A stretch of 64,000 nucleotides of DNA from CAYPEK01 sp964409645 (GTDB taxonomy: Bacteria > UBP15 > UBA6099), in assembly GCA_964409645.1 (NCBI GenBank), contig CAYPEK010000004.1:1-64000 (forward strand), written 5' to 3'. The position numbers and the translations under genes are program-made. Below, piece after piece: positions 9,138 through 17,263 of the stretch; the first letter of the stretch is position 1; every line of letters begins with the position of its first letter. A model generated the notes under the pieces. The model did not search any database, had not been told where the DNA came from, and was given only the letters and a program-made list of their open reading frames with translations.

Positions 9138-10382
9138 ATGAAAAAAACATTGAAAGTTATTGTTATCGCGATAGCGGCAGCGGCGTTTCTGGCGGCACAC
9201 GCGGCGGCAATCGAACCGTTCGTAAAGGAACTCAAGTCACCGACGTTCAGCAGTCCGGCATTCTCGTTGCCGGGCGGCGCGATCCCTGTCGAGTTCGATG
9301 TCGCGGCGGACAGCCAAGCAACGGCGGCGACTCTCACCGGGTCGCTGGACGGTAAACAGGCGGCGGCGGTCACCCTCGATGTCGCATTAAAAACCGGACC
9401 TAACAATTTCGATTTCAACCTTCCGGCGGACACAGCGCCGGGGATGTACGACCTATGCATCAGCTTCACCGGCGCGGACGGCTCAGCGAAACAAAATTGC
9501 CAGCCGCATTCGGTGTCGGTCGTGAAGTCGTTCGACGCGCCATTCACGTTCGTGCAGATCACCGACTTCCACGTCGGCGACCCGAGAGCCGAGCAGCAAT
9601 TTCCGGGCATCGACATCGAGCGCGTGCGGATCGCCGCGATCGAAGAAGCCAATAAGCAAAATCCAGCGTTCATCCTCATGACGGGCGACATCAACTCGTA
9701 CTCGAACAGTTACGACTCCGACTACCCTCACGGCGTCAAACTGATTATCGATCACGCAAAGGCCCCGACAGTGATCGTCCCGGGCAACCACGACTTCTAC
9801 GCTTGGAGCGACAACACGGGAAAGATCATCATCGACGGCAGCGATTACTGGCCCCAGTTCTACGGGCCGAAGCACCGCGTGCTCGACTTCGGGCAGTTCA
9901 GGTTTATCTGCTTCAATTCGTACGACTGGCCGTCGGAGCCGCGCAATATGAACAAGGAATATCAGAGCAAGGCGGGCCTCACCCACACGTACAGCGGCAC
10001 GCTGAGCAAATCGGAATACCAGTGGGTGAAAAACGCGCTCGACACGAAGGGCGACCTCACGCCTATCCTCTCCGCGCATCACAGCCCGCAGACGTTCGAA
10101 TACATGCCGCAGCAATGGTGCAAGGACTGCGCCGGTCAGACTAAATTTCTCGCGATGATTAATAAATACAAAGTTCCGTATTACATCTACGGCCACATCC
10201 ACGCCAACTCGGACGTGAAGGTGAAGGACACTGAGTATATCGCGACAACATCCGCCGGGAGCAGCGTCGAAGGCCCGGAAGGTGAGTTTTGGGGTATCCG
10301 CATCGTGAACACAGCGGCGGACAGGACGATCTCGACTAAATATATAAGGCTTTTCGACGCGCCGCCGATGAAGGATAAATAA
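9138..10382 (+). CDS. Secreted calcineurin-like metallophosphoesterase
   Basis: About 414 residues. AAAGGAG lies 8 bases before ATG 9138, and the N-terminus is a Sec signal peptide cleaving after AAHAAA. An Ig-like N-terminal region (about residues 30-140) precedes the phosphoesterase core, whose metal-binding motifs are all present in order: TDFHVGD, TGDIN, PGNHDF, SAHHSP, YGHIHAN. Expected in the periplasm or outside. Substrate unknown. A second, related secreted phosphoesterase is encoded at 31177-32223. The lipoate ligase gene starts four bases after the stop, so the two are probably cotranscribed. Confidence 0.9.
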   Translation: MKKTLKVIVIAIAAAAFLAAHAAAIEPFVKELKSPTFSSPAFSLPGGAIPVEFDVAADSQATAATLTGSLDGKQAAAVTLDVALKTGPNNFDFNLPADTAPGMYDLCISFTGADGSAKQNCQPHSVSVVKSFDAPFTFVQITDFHVGDPRAEQQFPGIDIERVRIAAIEEANKQNPAFILMTGDINSYSNSYDSDYPHGVKLIIDHAKAPTVIVPGNHDFYAWSDNTGKIIIDGSDYWPQFYGPKHRVLDFGQFRFICFNSYDWPSEPRNMNKEYQSKAGLTHTYSGTLSKSEYQWVKNALDTKGDLTPILSAHHSPQTFEYMPQQWCKDCAGQTKFLAMINKYKVPYYIYGHIHANSDVKVKDTEYIATTSAGSSVEGPEGEFWGIRIVNTAADRTISTKYIRLFDAPPMKDK

Positions 10383-10385
10383 GAA

Positions 10386-11156
10386 ATGATGCTGAAGATA
10401 TACGCAACGCGGGCGGACGAGCCTGCATGGAACATGGCGCTCGACGAGGCGCTGCTGGATGAGGCGGCGGCGGACCGCGCCGCGCCGTTCGTGCGATTCT
10501 ACACGTGGACACCGCCCGCGATCACGGTCGGCTTCTCACAGGACCCGTCCGTCGAGACGGACACGGAGGCGTGCCACGCGGCGGGAGTGCCGGTTATAAG
10601 GCGCATTACCGGCGGCGGCGCCGTATTCCACGAAAACGAGTTGACATACAGCATGGTCCTGCCTGCCTCAAGCGCGCCGGGGCCTCTGGAGGCGTCGTAC
10701 AAGCTGATATGCGGGGCGATCGCGACCGGCCTCAATTTTTTGAAAAATGGTTTTGAATTCTCTCCCGTTAATGATATTATCTATCATGGGAAAAAAGTGA
10801 GCGGCAGCGCGCAGGTTCGGCGCGGCGGTATGCTCCTCCAACACGGGACTATCCTTCTCGATCCGGACGCGGAAAGAATGTTCAAGCTGCTGAAGGTGCC
10901 GGAAGGAAAATTCAGAAAGCATGGCCACGTGAGCGCGCGGGAACGCGTGGGCGGCCTGCGGGAGGCGCTGGGAAGAAAAGTTACCGCGGAAGAAACGGAA
11001 GAAGCGGTGTTAAAGGGTCTGCGCGGCGCATTCGGTATCGACAGCAAACCATCGGAGTTCCCGGACGGAGTGATCGAAGCCGCGAAGCGTATCAGGCCGC
11101 AATACGAATCGGAAAGCTGGAATATGAGGCGCGAAAAGCCGGCGCCGAAAATATAA
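10386..11156 (+). CDS. Lipoate-protein ligase A family protein (LplA/LipM type)
   Basis: 256 residues with the biotin/lipoate transferase fold: WNMALDEALL, TVGFSQDP, RRITGGGAVFHENELTYS (lipoyl-AMP/octanoyl loop), the conserved Lys in HGKKVSGSAQ, and QHGTILLD. Enzymes of this group attach lipoate or octanoate to E2 and GcvH domains in the cytoplasm; sequence alone does not separate LplA from the octanoyltransferase LipM. The C-terminal accessory part is short. It starts four bases after the phosphoesterase stop. No 2-oxoacid dehydrogenase genes are nearby. Confidence 0.88.
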   Translation: MMLKIYATRADEPAWNMALDEALLDEAAADRAAPFVRFYTWTPPAITVGFSQDPSVETDTEACHAAGVPVIRRITGGGAVFHENELTYSMVLPASSAPGPLEASYKLICGAIATGLNFLKNGFEFSPVNDIIYHGKKVSGSAQVRRGGMLLQHGTILLDPDAERMFKLLKVPEGKFRKHGHVSARERVGGLREALGRKVTAEETEEAVLKGLRGAFGIDSKPSEFPDGVIEAAKRIRPQYESESWNMRREKPAPKI

Positions 11157-11186
11157 TCCCCCGTATCAAGGAGGTTTCACCTACTG

Positions 11187-11693
11187 ATGAAATTCAAAGC
11201 CGAATACGTTTTCAACGGCCCGATCGACATGGTGTGGGAAGCGAGAGAAAAAAGGTTCCACACTCCCGACCTGTTCCCCGAACTCCAGAAACATCAGGAG
11301 ATCGAGCGCCGCGAGGAGGGAAAGAAGATTTTCTCGAAACGGCTCATCGAAATTTCGTCGAGCATCCCGAAGCCGCTCCAGAAAATTCTTTCCCCGGACA
11401 TGCTGAACTGCACCGACGAATCGGTGTTCGACATGGAAACCAACGTGCATACGTGGAACGTTGTGCCGAACCTCAAAACGAAAGTGTTCAAGTGCGTCGG
11501 TTACTCGAAATACACGGAGTTCGACGACGGCGGCGAGAAGAAAACACGCCGCGAGCTCGAACTGACCGTCACCGTCGATATCCCGCTGCTCGGCAAGATG
11601 GCCGAACAGGTAATCCTCGACGGCTACAAGAAGAATCTCGAAAAAGACAACCAGACGCTCACAAAGATGATCGAAGTTTTGAAAAAAGGATGA
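11187..11693 (+). CDS. DUF2505-like SRPBCC-fold protein
   Basis: 168 residues, soluble. The layout (MKFKAEYVFNGPIDMVWEAR at the start, a central SIPKPLQKILSPDMLNCTDES, and a long final helix EQVILDGYKKNLEKDNQTLTKMIEVL) fits the START/SRPBCC ligand-binding fold, most like DUF2505 proteins. No ligand or enzyme activity can be assigned. AAGGAGG lies 12 bases upstream of the ATG. It sits in a same-strand run with the lipoate ligase and nitroreductase genes, with gaps of about 30 bp. Confidence 0.65.
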   Translation: MKFKAEYVFNGPIDMVWEAREKRFHTPDLFPELQKHQEIERREEGKKIFSKRLIEISSSIPKPLQKILSPDMLNCTDESVFDMETNVHTWNVVPNLKTKVFKCVGYSKYTEFDDGGEKKTRRELELTVTVDIPLLGKMAEQVILDGYKKNLEKDNQTLTKMIEVLKKG

Positions 11694-11728
11694 ACGCGGC
11701 CGCAGTGTCATCCAAGGGGACTGATTAA

Positions 11729-12307
11729 GTGAACGTTTATTCAGCAATACAACGGCGGCGCACGATCCGGCGGTTCAAAGAAACGCCCATCTCGGAGGCG
11801 TCGCTTATAAAACTCGTCGATGTCGCCCGGCTTGCGCCCTCCGCGGGCAACCAGCAGCCGCTCGAATACGTCACGGTCAATTCGAAGGAAAAATGCAGCG
11901 CCGTGTTCCCGCTCCTCAAGTGGGCGCGGTTCATCAAACCCGACGACACGCCGCCCGAGGGCAAGCGGCCCGGCGCATATATAATCGTTCTGATAAACAG
12001 AAGCATCGCGTCGAAAGGCGGTTCGCACGACGCGGGCGCGGCGGTGCAGAACATCATGCTCGCCGCGCTCGAGGACGATATCGGCTCGTGCTGGCTGCGA
12101 ACGATCGACCGCTCGGCAATAAAGGAGCTGTTCGGCATCCCGGACCACGTCGAAGTGGACAGCGTGATCGCGCTCGGCAAGTCCGCCGAATCACCGATGA
12201 CCGAAACCGCACGCAGCGAAAACATCGAATACTGGCGCGACGAACGCGGTCTGATGCACGTGCCGAAACGCAAAATCGACAACGTTCTTCACAAGGAAAA
12301 ATACTGA
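11729..12307 (+). CDS. Nitroreductase family protein
   Basis: 192 residues with the FMN-binding nitroreductase pattern: IQRRRTIRRFKETPISEASL at the N-terminus, ARLAPSAGNQQPLEYV, a central HDAGAAVQNIMLAALEDDIGSCWL, and a C-terminal DSVIALGKSAE. The family uses FMN and NAD(P)H to reduce nitro, quinone or flavin substrates; the physiological substrate is not evident. GTG start with AAGGGG upstream. Cytoplasmic. The next gene starts 14 bases after the stop. Confidence 0.87.
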   Translation: MNVYSAIQRRRTIRRFKETPISEASLIKLVDVARLAPSAGNQQPLEYVTVNSKEKCSAVFPLLKWARFIKPDDTPPEGKRPGAYIIVLINRSIASKGGSHDAGAAVQNIMLAALEDDIGSCWLRTIDRSAIKELFGIPDHVEVDSVIALGKSAESPMTETARSENIEYWRDERGLMHVPKRKIDNVLHKEKY

Positions 12308-12321
12308 CGCGGGACGCAACA

Positions 12322-14319
12322 ATGCCCGACGAAAACAAACCGCGCCCGGACTACCCCACCCTTACGACTGTGCATATCGCGACGCCGCAGATCACCTCCG
12401 GCGGCGATTTCGTTTACAGGCTCAGACAGCCTGACACCGCTCTCGGCCGCATCCCCGGCGTCGCCACCGCGAGCATCACAAACATCTTCTCCCGCAGACG
12501 CGCGCTGTGCCTCAATGCCGACATCCTCGTCATACAACTCCTCGGCGACCCTGATATGCTCCCGATTATGCTCGCGCGCCGCGCCGCAGGCAGACCGACG
12601 ATCTTCGAAATCTCGGACAACTTCATGAACTTTCAGCTTTCGAATCCGGCCGCCGCATATCACGACGTCCCCGAAAACCGCGCATGCATCCTTCAGCTAA
12701 TCGCGGAGGCGGACGCCGTTCAGACGACAGTTCCGCAGCTCAAAGAACTCTATTCGAAATACAACCCTCACATTGAGGTGTTTGAAAACCAGATCGAAAC
12801 ACCCGGCAGCACCGAGAAGCCCGACGGGCCTGTCGTCGTAGGTTGGGGCGGAAGTGTCGGCCACTTCGAGGACATCCGCGCCGCGGCGCCCGAAATTGTC
12901 CGCTGGCTCAACAGCCGCGCGGACGTTGTTTTCTCGCTTATGGCGGACCCGAAATTCAAGTCGTTTTTCAGCAACGCTCCGAAGAACAGGTTCCGATTCA
13001 CACCTCCCGGCTCGCTTCAGGATTACTACTCGTTTGTCGGCGGTCTCCATATCGGGATCGCGCCGCTCAGGGACGACCCTTTCAACCTCTGCCGCTCAGA
13101 CGTCAAATTCATCGAGTACGCATCCCACGGAGTAGTGCCGGTCTGCTCGGACGTGCCGACGTACAATCGCACGCTTCGCGACGGCGTAACGGGTTTTCTT
13201 TTCAGCAATACGGAGCAGATGATAGGAATTCTGGACCGGCTCGCGACGGACATCACGCTGCGAAAAAAAATCGCGTCGCAGGCTTATGAATACATTAAAA
13301 ACGAACGCTCGGAGCAGGCGGCGGCGGAACAACGACTCGTATTTTACAAATCGCTGCTTCCGCATAATTACGCGCCCGGCAGTCTCGACGAGAAAAAACT
13401 GGAATCCATGCCGGGACTGAAACGCTTCGGCGATTCCGCTCATTTCATCCACGAACTCACATTTGCCGAACAGCACATCTATAACGCACTCGTCTATCTG
13501 TACAACCAAGGAAATCCGGAAGAGGCGGAGAGGTCCGCGCGTGCGGCGGTATCCGCGGAACCGGACCATTTCTACGTGAATTATGTTCTCGGTGAATCAC
13601 TGCTGAAAACCAACCCACACGCGGCGGAGAAATGCTTCCGAAAAGCTGCGGGGCTGTTTCCCGAATCCTGCGCGTCACGCCTCGCGGCGGCAAGACTGTC
13701 GGCGGCGGCAGGCAAATACCCGGAAGCGCGCGCGGCTCTGCAAAAGATTCAAAAAGATTGCCCGGCTTTCGCGCAGGCTTTCGCTCTCGAAGCGGAAATA
13801 TCAATTGCGGAAAATGACGCGGCCGGCGCGGAGGCTCTGCTGCGGCGCGCGCTCGAAGCCAACCGGTTCTACTCTCCCGCATCGCTTCGCCTCGGCGCGA
13901 TGAAACTCGAATCCGGCGACGCCGAAGAGGCGGAAATATTCTTCCGCGATGCGGCGGAGACGCTGCCGCGCTCGGCTGATGCACGTTGCGGTATGGCAAT
14001 CGCGCTCGATACGCTCGGCCGGGAGAACGAAGCAGCGGAATTGCTCCTCGAAGCTTTGCCGCTCGCGACGGACCCGGCGCCGGTGGCCGGCTCGATCCTT
14101 AAGATCGCGCTCGATCGTTACAAATCCGGAAAATTCGAGGACGCACTTTCACTGCTCGACCGTCTGCTCGACGGCGTGCCCGATCTGCTCGAAGCTATTT
14201 TCTGGGCGGCGCGCATCGCCGAGCGATCGGGCGGAAAGAAAGCCGCCCTCCCATATCTCAAGCGCCTCGCGGCGGCGGACACAGCGGGGAAATACAAACG
14301 TTCTTATCAGGATATGTGA
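12322..14319 (+). CDS. GT4-like glycosyltransferase with C-terminal TPR repeats
   Basis: 665 residues from the ATG at 12322. Residues about 1-350 form a GT-B glycosyltransferase: NADILVIQLLGDPD, PTIFEISDNF, VVVGWGGSVGHFEDI, IGIAPLRDDPFNLCRSDVKFIEYASHGVVPVCSD, and DGVTGFLF. The last ~250 residues are tetratricopeptide repeats (ALVYLYNQGNPEEAERSARAA and FYVNYVLGESLLKTNPHAAE are units). Such fusions often modify proteins or surface glycans, with the TPR part binding the partner. No signal peptide, so it acts in the cytoplasm. It is the last gene of a same-strand run starting at 9138 and converges on the cyclase genes. Confidence 0.85.
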   Translation: MPDENKPRPDYPTLTTVHIATPQITSGGDFVYRLRQPDTALGRIPGVATASITNIFSRRRALCLNADILVIQLLGDPDMLPIMLARRAAGRPTIFEISDNFMNFQLSNPAAAYHDVPENRACILQLIAEADAVQTTVPQLKELYSKYNPHIEVFENQIETPGSTEKPDGPVVVGWGGSVGHFEDIRAAAPEIVRWLNSRADVVFSLMADPKFKSFFSNAPKNRFRFTPPGSLQDYYSFVGGLHIGIAPLRDDPFNLCRSDVKFIEYASHGVVPVCSDVPTYNRTLRDGVTGFLFSNTEQMIGILDRLATDITLRKKIASQAYEYIKNERSEQAAAEQRLVFYKSLLPHNYAPGSLDEKKLESMPGLKRFGDSAHFIHELTFAEQHIYNALVYLYNQGNPEEAERSARAAVSAEPDHFYVNYVLGESLLKTNPHAAEKCFRKAAGLFPESCASRLAAARLSAAAGKYPEARAALQKIQKDCPAFAQAFALEAEISIAENDAAGAEALLRRALEANRFYSPASLRLGAMKLESGDAEEAEIFFRDAAETLPRSADARCGMAIALDTLGRENEAAELLLEALPLATDPAPVAGSILKIALDRYKSGKFEDALSLLDRLLDGVPDLLEAIFWAARIAERSGGKKAALPYLKRLAAADTAGKYKRSYQDM

Positions 14320-14329
14320 ATAGATTGAC

Positions 14330-14357
14330 GCGGGGACGCGCAGCAACGCGCCCCCGC
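14330..14357. terminator. GC-rich hairpin between convergent genes
   Basis: GCGGGGACGCG and CGCGCCCCCGC form a stem with one A-C mismatch and a CAGCAA loop, between the stop codons of the glycosyltransferase-TPR gene and the cyclase gene. There is no T run, so it is at best a weak or bidirectional transcription barrier. Confidence 0.4.
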
Positions 14358-14370
14358 AAGGGTACTATCA

Positions 14371-17223
14371 TCAGAACACAAGATTGTTCCTGTGGTTGGC
14401 CTGCTTGAGAATTTCGTCGAAGCTCTCGTCCGGCGTATTCTCTTTAGCTTCCTTCAGTTTCTTTTCCAGCTTCTTCGAGGGCGGATCACCGGGAATGTAT
14501 TTGTAAACTTCCTCCAATTTCGCAAGCGACTCGTCCCACTTCCTCTGGAAATAGAATATGACGGCCTCTTCGTGCAGGCGCAGGCCTTTTTCCAGATCGT
14601 CCGGGATGCCGACTTCTTTCTTCTCTATAAGCTCGTAGATTTTCACCGGCTTTTCATAACCGGCGACCCATATTATGTCGAGCAGACGGGTGATAACGAA
14701 CTCGTCGCACTCGACTTTCGTGAATTCCGATATCAACTTCTGCGTGTCGTAGTTTTTGCCGCCGCTTTCGAGGTGTTCCCCGAGTTCGACGGCGGGCCCC
14801 ATCGCGGTGTAGTTGAACCGCCTGATGGACCCCATGTTGCCGCAGATCATATCGCCCGTGTTGACTCCGCAGCGAACCTGAATGTCCGGCTTGCCGCGCT
14901 CGGCCCAGCCCACCCTCAATTCGGCGAGTTTCTCCTGCATTTCTATTGCCGTATAGCAACAGTTTTTTGCGTGTTCGGGGAACGGTATCGGCGCGCCGAA
15001 GATGCCCACTATGGCGTCGCCGATGTACTTGTCGAGTGTGCCGCCGTATTTCATAAGGATGTTCGTCATCGCGGTGAGATATTCGTTGAGAAGTTCGACG
15101 AGTTCCTCCGGCGTCATCGATTCCGATATCGTTGTAAAACCGGCGATATCGGAGAAGAAAACCGTTGCGTGCATCCGTTCGCCGCCGAGCTGCAGCTTGT
15201 CCGGGTTTGCGACGAGCGTATCGACGACCTGCGGGTTTACGTACGTCGAGAACATGCCCTTCATTTTCTTCTTTTCCTGCTCTTCTGTGATGTACCTGAA
15301 GAGGAATACGAGGAGGAATGTTCCGACAACGAGAATGATCGGCGCGAGCAGCGGCAGATTGTATCTGAACTTGATGAACATGTAGTTGCAGAACACTGCG
15401 TAAAGCGCGGCGAAAAAGAACATGAGTGTGGCGTTGATGAGCGCGACAATAATGGAGGATTTGTGCTTGACCGCGCCGCCCGCTGAACCGAGACCGACCG
15501 CGAGCACGAAGAAGATCAGCACCACGAACCATTGGTTAACGCTGAGAATAAACTGGTTGGTGACGATAGTATTGATTACGTTCGCGTGTAGGCCGAGCAC
15601 CTTGTAACGCGGTTCGAGCGGTGTCGGGTTAGTGTCCGCCGCGCCTGTTGCCGTAAGGCCCACAATCAGGATTCTGCCCTTCATATCCTCGACCATTTTT
15701 TCCGCCGCGACTGCATCGGATTCCCTGAATGCGGATAGATTTTCACTCTCTTCCGGTGTAAGTTCCTGTCCCGATTCCTGCTTCTTTTTAATGGAGTACC
15801 ACGTCAGGGAGTTGTATAAATTCCTGAAACTCATGTGGCGAAAAAGCGACGTGTCCGCCCACATGCCCGTCCAGTTAATGAGCATCATCCCGTTAATGAG
15901 AGGAACTTCAACATCTCTTTTCGTCTTCGTCTTCGGATCGCGCGCATTCTTGAGGACAATTTTGTTCTTGCTGAAAACCACATCCTTCGGCTTCACGCCG
16001 AGATACTTCATTGCGACGAGAAGGTCTATATGCGGATACAGCCTTCCGTCGTACTCCACTACCGGCGCGATCAGCCTCATGGTGCCGTCGCCCTGCGTGA
16101 ACTCGGCTTTCCTGATACCCTGACCCGCCACCTGCTCGCCGATCTCAGGCCACACGGGTTTGACTTTCCGCAACTCGACATATACGCCCTTCAATTTCTT
16201 GGGAACCGGGAAGGACCACTTGTCGTTTTGCTTGTGGAACTCGGCGAGTTCGGCAGCCTTTTCCTCTTTATCCTTCTTAATCATTTCAATGACGGACGCT
16301 TTGAAAGGTTCGCCCTTCTTTTTGTCCATCAGGTAGTCGAAATCCTTGATCAGCGCGTTTTCGTAAGCGTCGAAAACCGCGCCCTCGATGGGGTCCTCCG
16401 GCCGGTTCTTCGTGGGATAAGTAATGATGCGTTCGAAAATTTTTCTTATCCTTTTACTCTCTTTCAGATCCCTGATATCGTATGGCGAATCGAGACGATT
16501 CTTCGCGTCGTAAGTGAAATAGACGTTTTTCGCGGTTGTAGCGGCAGTTGCGATCACTTTCTCGCGATTGGGCGCGAGACCGCCTCGCGAACTTTCATTC
16601 TCTGCAAATGCGGCCACCTGCTGCATATAGTTCGAGAACGTCGTCATATTGGGATCGAAAAGAATTTCATCGAGTTTCGCGGCTATCGCCGGAGCGTTGG
16701 TCGCGGCATCCTGCTCTCCGAGCAATTCTCCGTAAAAACCGGCGTTCTGGAGCAACTGCGTCTGAAGCTGGGCGTCCTGAGTCAGGATAGAGCTGACCTG
16801 CTGTATCTTTCCGCTCAGGTCCTGAACCGCGATCGGAATATCGCTGAAGCTCATAGCCGTGTTAAGTTTCCGGCCGTAAGGCCAGTAATAGTTGATAGCA
16901 AACACAGTGGCGAGGGCATCGGCGTAATCTTTTCCAAGCCCTTCGATCAGATTCTGATAATAAACCGGATCATCCGGGAACGTGTTTTCCCATTCGAGGG
17001 TCGTCTCCTCGATCTCGACGATGATGACATCCTTGTTGGTCGGCGCTTTCGAGATCGCCTGCCGCAGCTTGAACTTCATGTCGAGGTCGGTGTTGAACAA
17101 ATTCTTCAGCGGCCCCGACAGATAGAGAATTGCGAACAGGAGCGCAACCGCCAGTCCTATGAACGGCGATACAATGCGGCTCCTCTCTTCTGCCTTTGTC
17201 GGGAGTTTGAACGGTAACTTCAT
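14371..17223 (-). CDS. CHASE2 class III nucleotide cyclase, metal-site subunit (lacks transition-state Asn/Arg)
   Basis: 950 residues: TM1 (about 19-37), an extracytoplasmic CHASE2 sensor (about 45-560, with YDGRLYPHIDLLVAMKYLGV), three TM segments (about 563-645), the cyclase domain (about 685-870) and a TPR-like tail. Metal-binding Asp692 (FFSDIAGFT), Lys732 and Asp736 (DKYIGDAIVG) are present. In the motif normally read as GDAVNxASR the sequence is GPAVELGEH: Pro810, Glu813 and His817 replace Asp, Asn and Arg, so transition-state stabilisation should fail in a homodimer. The paralogue 40 bp upstream (17264-20116) has exactly the complementary residues. AAGGAG precedes the start. I infer it supplies the metal half of a heterodimeric adenylate or guanylate cyclase. 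Confidence 0.93.
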   Translation of the reverse strand: MKLPFKLPTKAEERSRIVSPFIGLAVALLFAILYLSGPLKNLFNTDLDMKFKLRQAISKAPTNKDVIIVEIEETTLEWENTFPDDPVYYQNLIEGLGKDYADALATVFAINYYWPYGRKLNTAMSFSDIPIAVQDLSGKIQQVSSILTQDAQLQTQLLQNAGFYGELLGEQDAATNAPAIAAKLDEILFDPNMTTFSNYMQQVAAFAENESSRGGLAPNREKVIATAATTAKNVYFTYDAKNRLDSPYDIRDLKESKRIRKIFERIITYPTKNRPEDPIEGAVFDAYENALIKDFDYLMDKKKGEPFKASVIEMIKKDKEEKAAELAEFHKQNDKWSFPVPKKLKGVYVELRKVKPVWPEIGEQVAGQGIRKAEFTQGDGTMRLIAPVVEYDGRLYPHIDLLVAMKYLGVKPKDVVFSKNKIVLKNARDPKTKTKRDVEVPLINGMMLINWTGMWADTSLFRHMSFRNLYNSLTWYSIKKKQESGQELTPEESENLSAFRESDAVAAEKMVEDMKGRILIVGLTATGAADTNPTPLEPRYKVLGLHANVINTIVTNQFILSVNQWFVVLIFFVLAVGLGSAGGAVKHKSSIIVALINATLMFFFAALYAVFCNYMFIKFRYNLPLLAPIILVVGTFLLVFLFRYITEEQEKKKMKGMFSTYVNPQVVDTLVANPDKLQLGGERMHATVFFSDIAGFTTISESMTPEELVELLNEYLTAMTNILMKYGGTLDKYIGDAIVGIFGAPIPFPEHAKNCCYTAIEMQEKLAELRVGWAERGKPDIQVRCGVNTGDMICGNMGSIRRFNYTAMGPAVELGEHLESGGKNYDTQKLISEFTKVECDEFVITRLLDIIWVAGYEKPVKIYELIEKKEVGIPDDLEKGLRLHEEAVIFYFQRKWDESLAKLEEVYKYIPGDPPSKKLEKKLKEAKENTPDESFDEILKQANHRNNLVF

Positions 17224-17263
17224 GAGTATTCTCCTTGCGAAAGGCCGCGCGCGGCGGCGGTCG

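Noticed and set aside
11893..12321. Upstream extension of the glycosyltransferase-TPR gene
   Set aside because: The extension overlaps the nitroreductase gene out of frame and reads as Arg-rich shadow; the family N-terminus begins at ATG 12322.
15835..17217. Long open frame (460 codons) on the plus strand
   Set aside because: It lies wholly antisense to the cyclase gene at 14371-17223. Its translation is low-complexity Arg/Leu/Val text without motifs.
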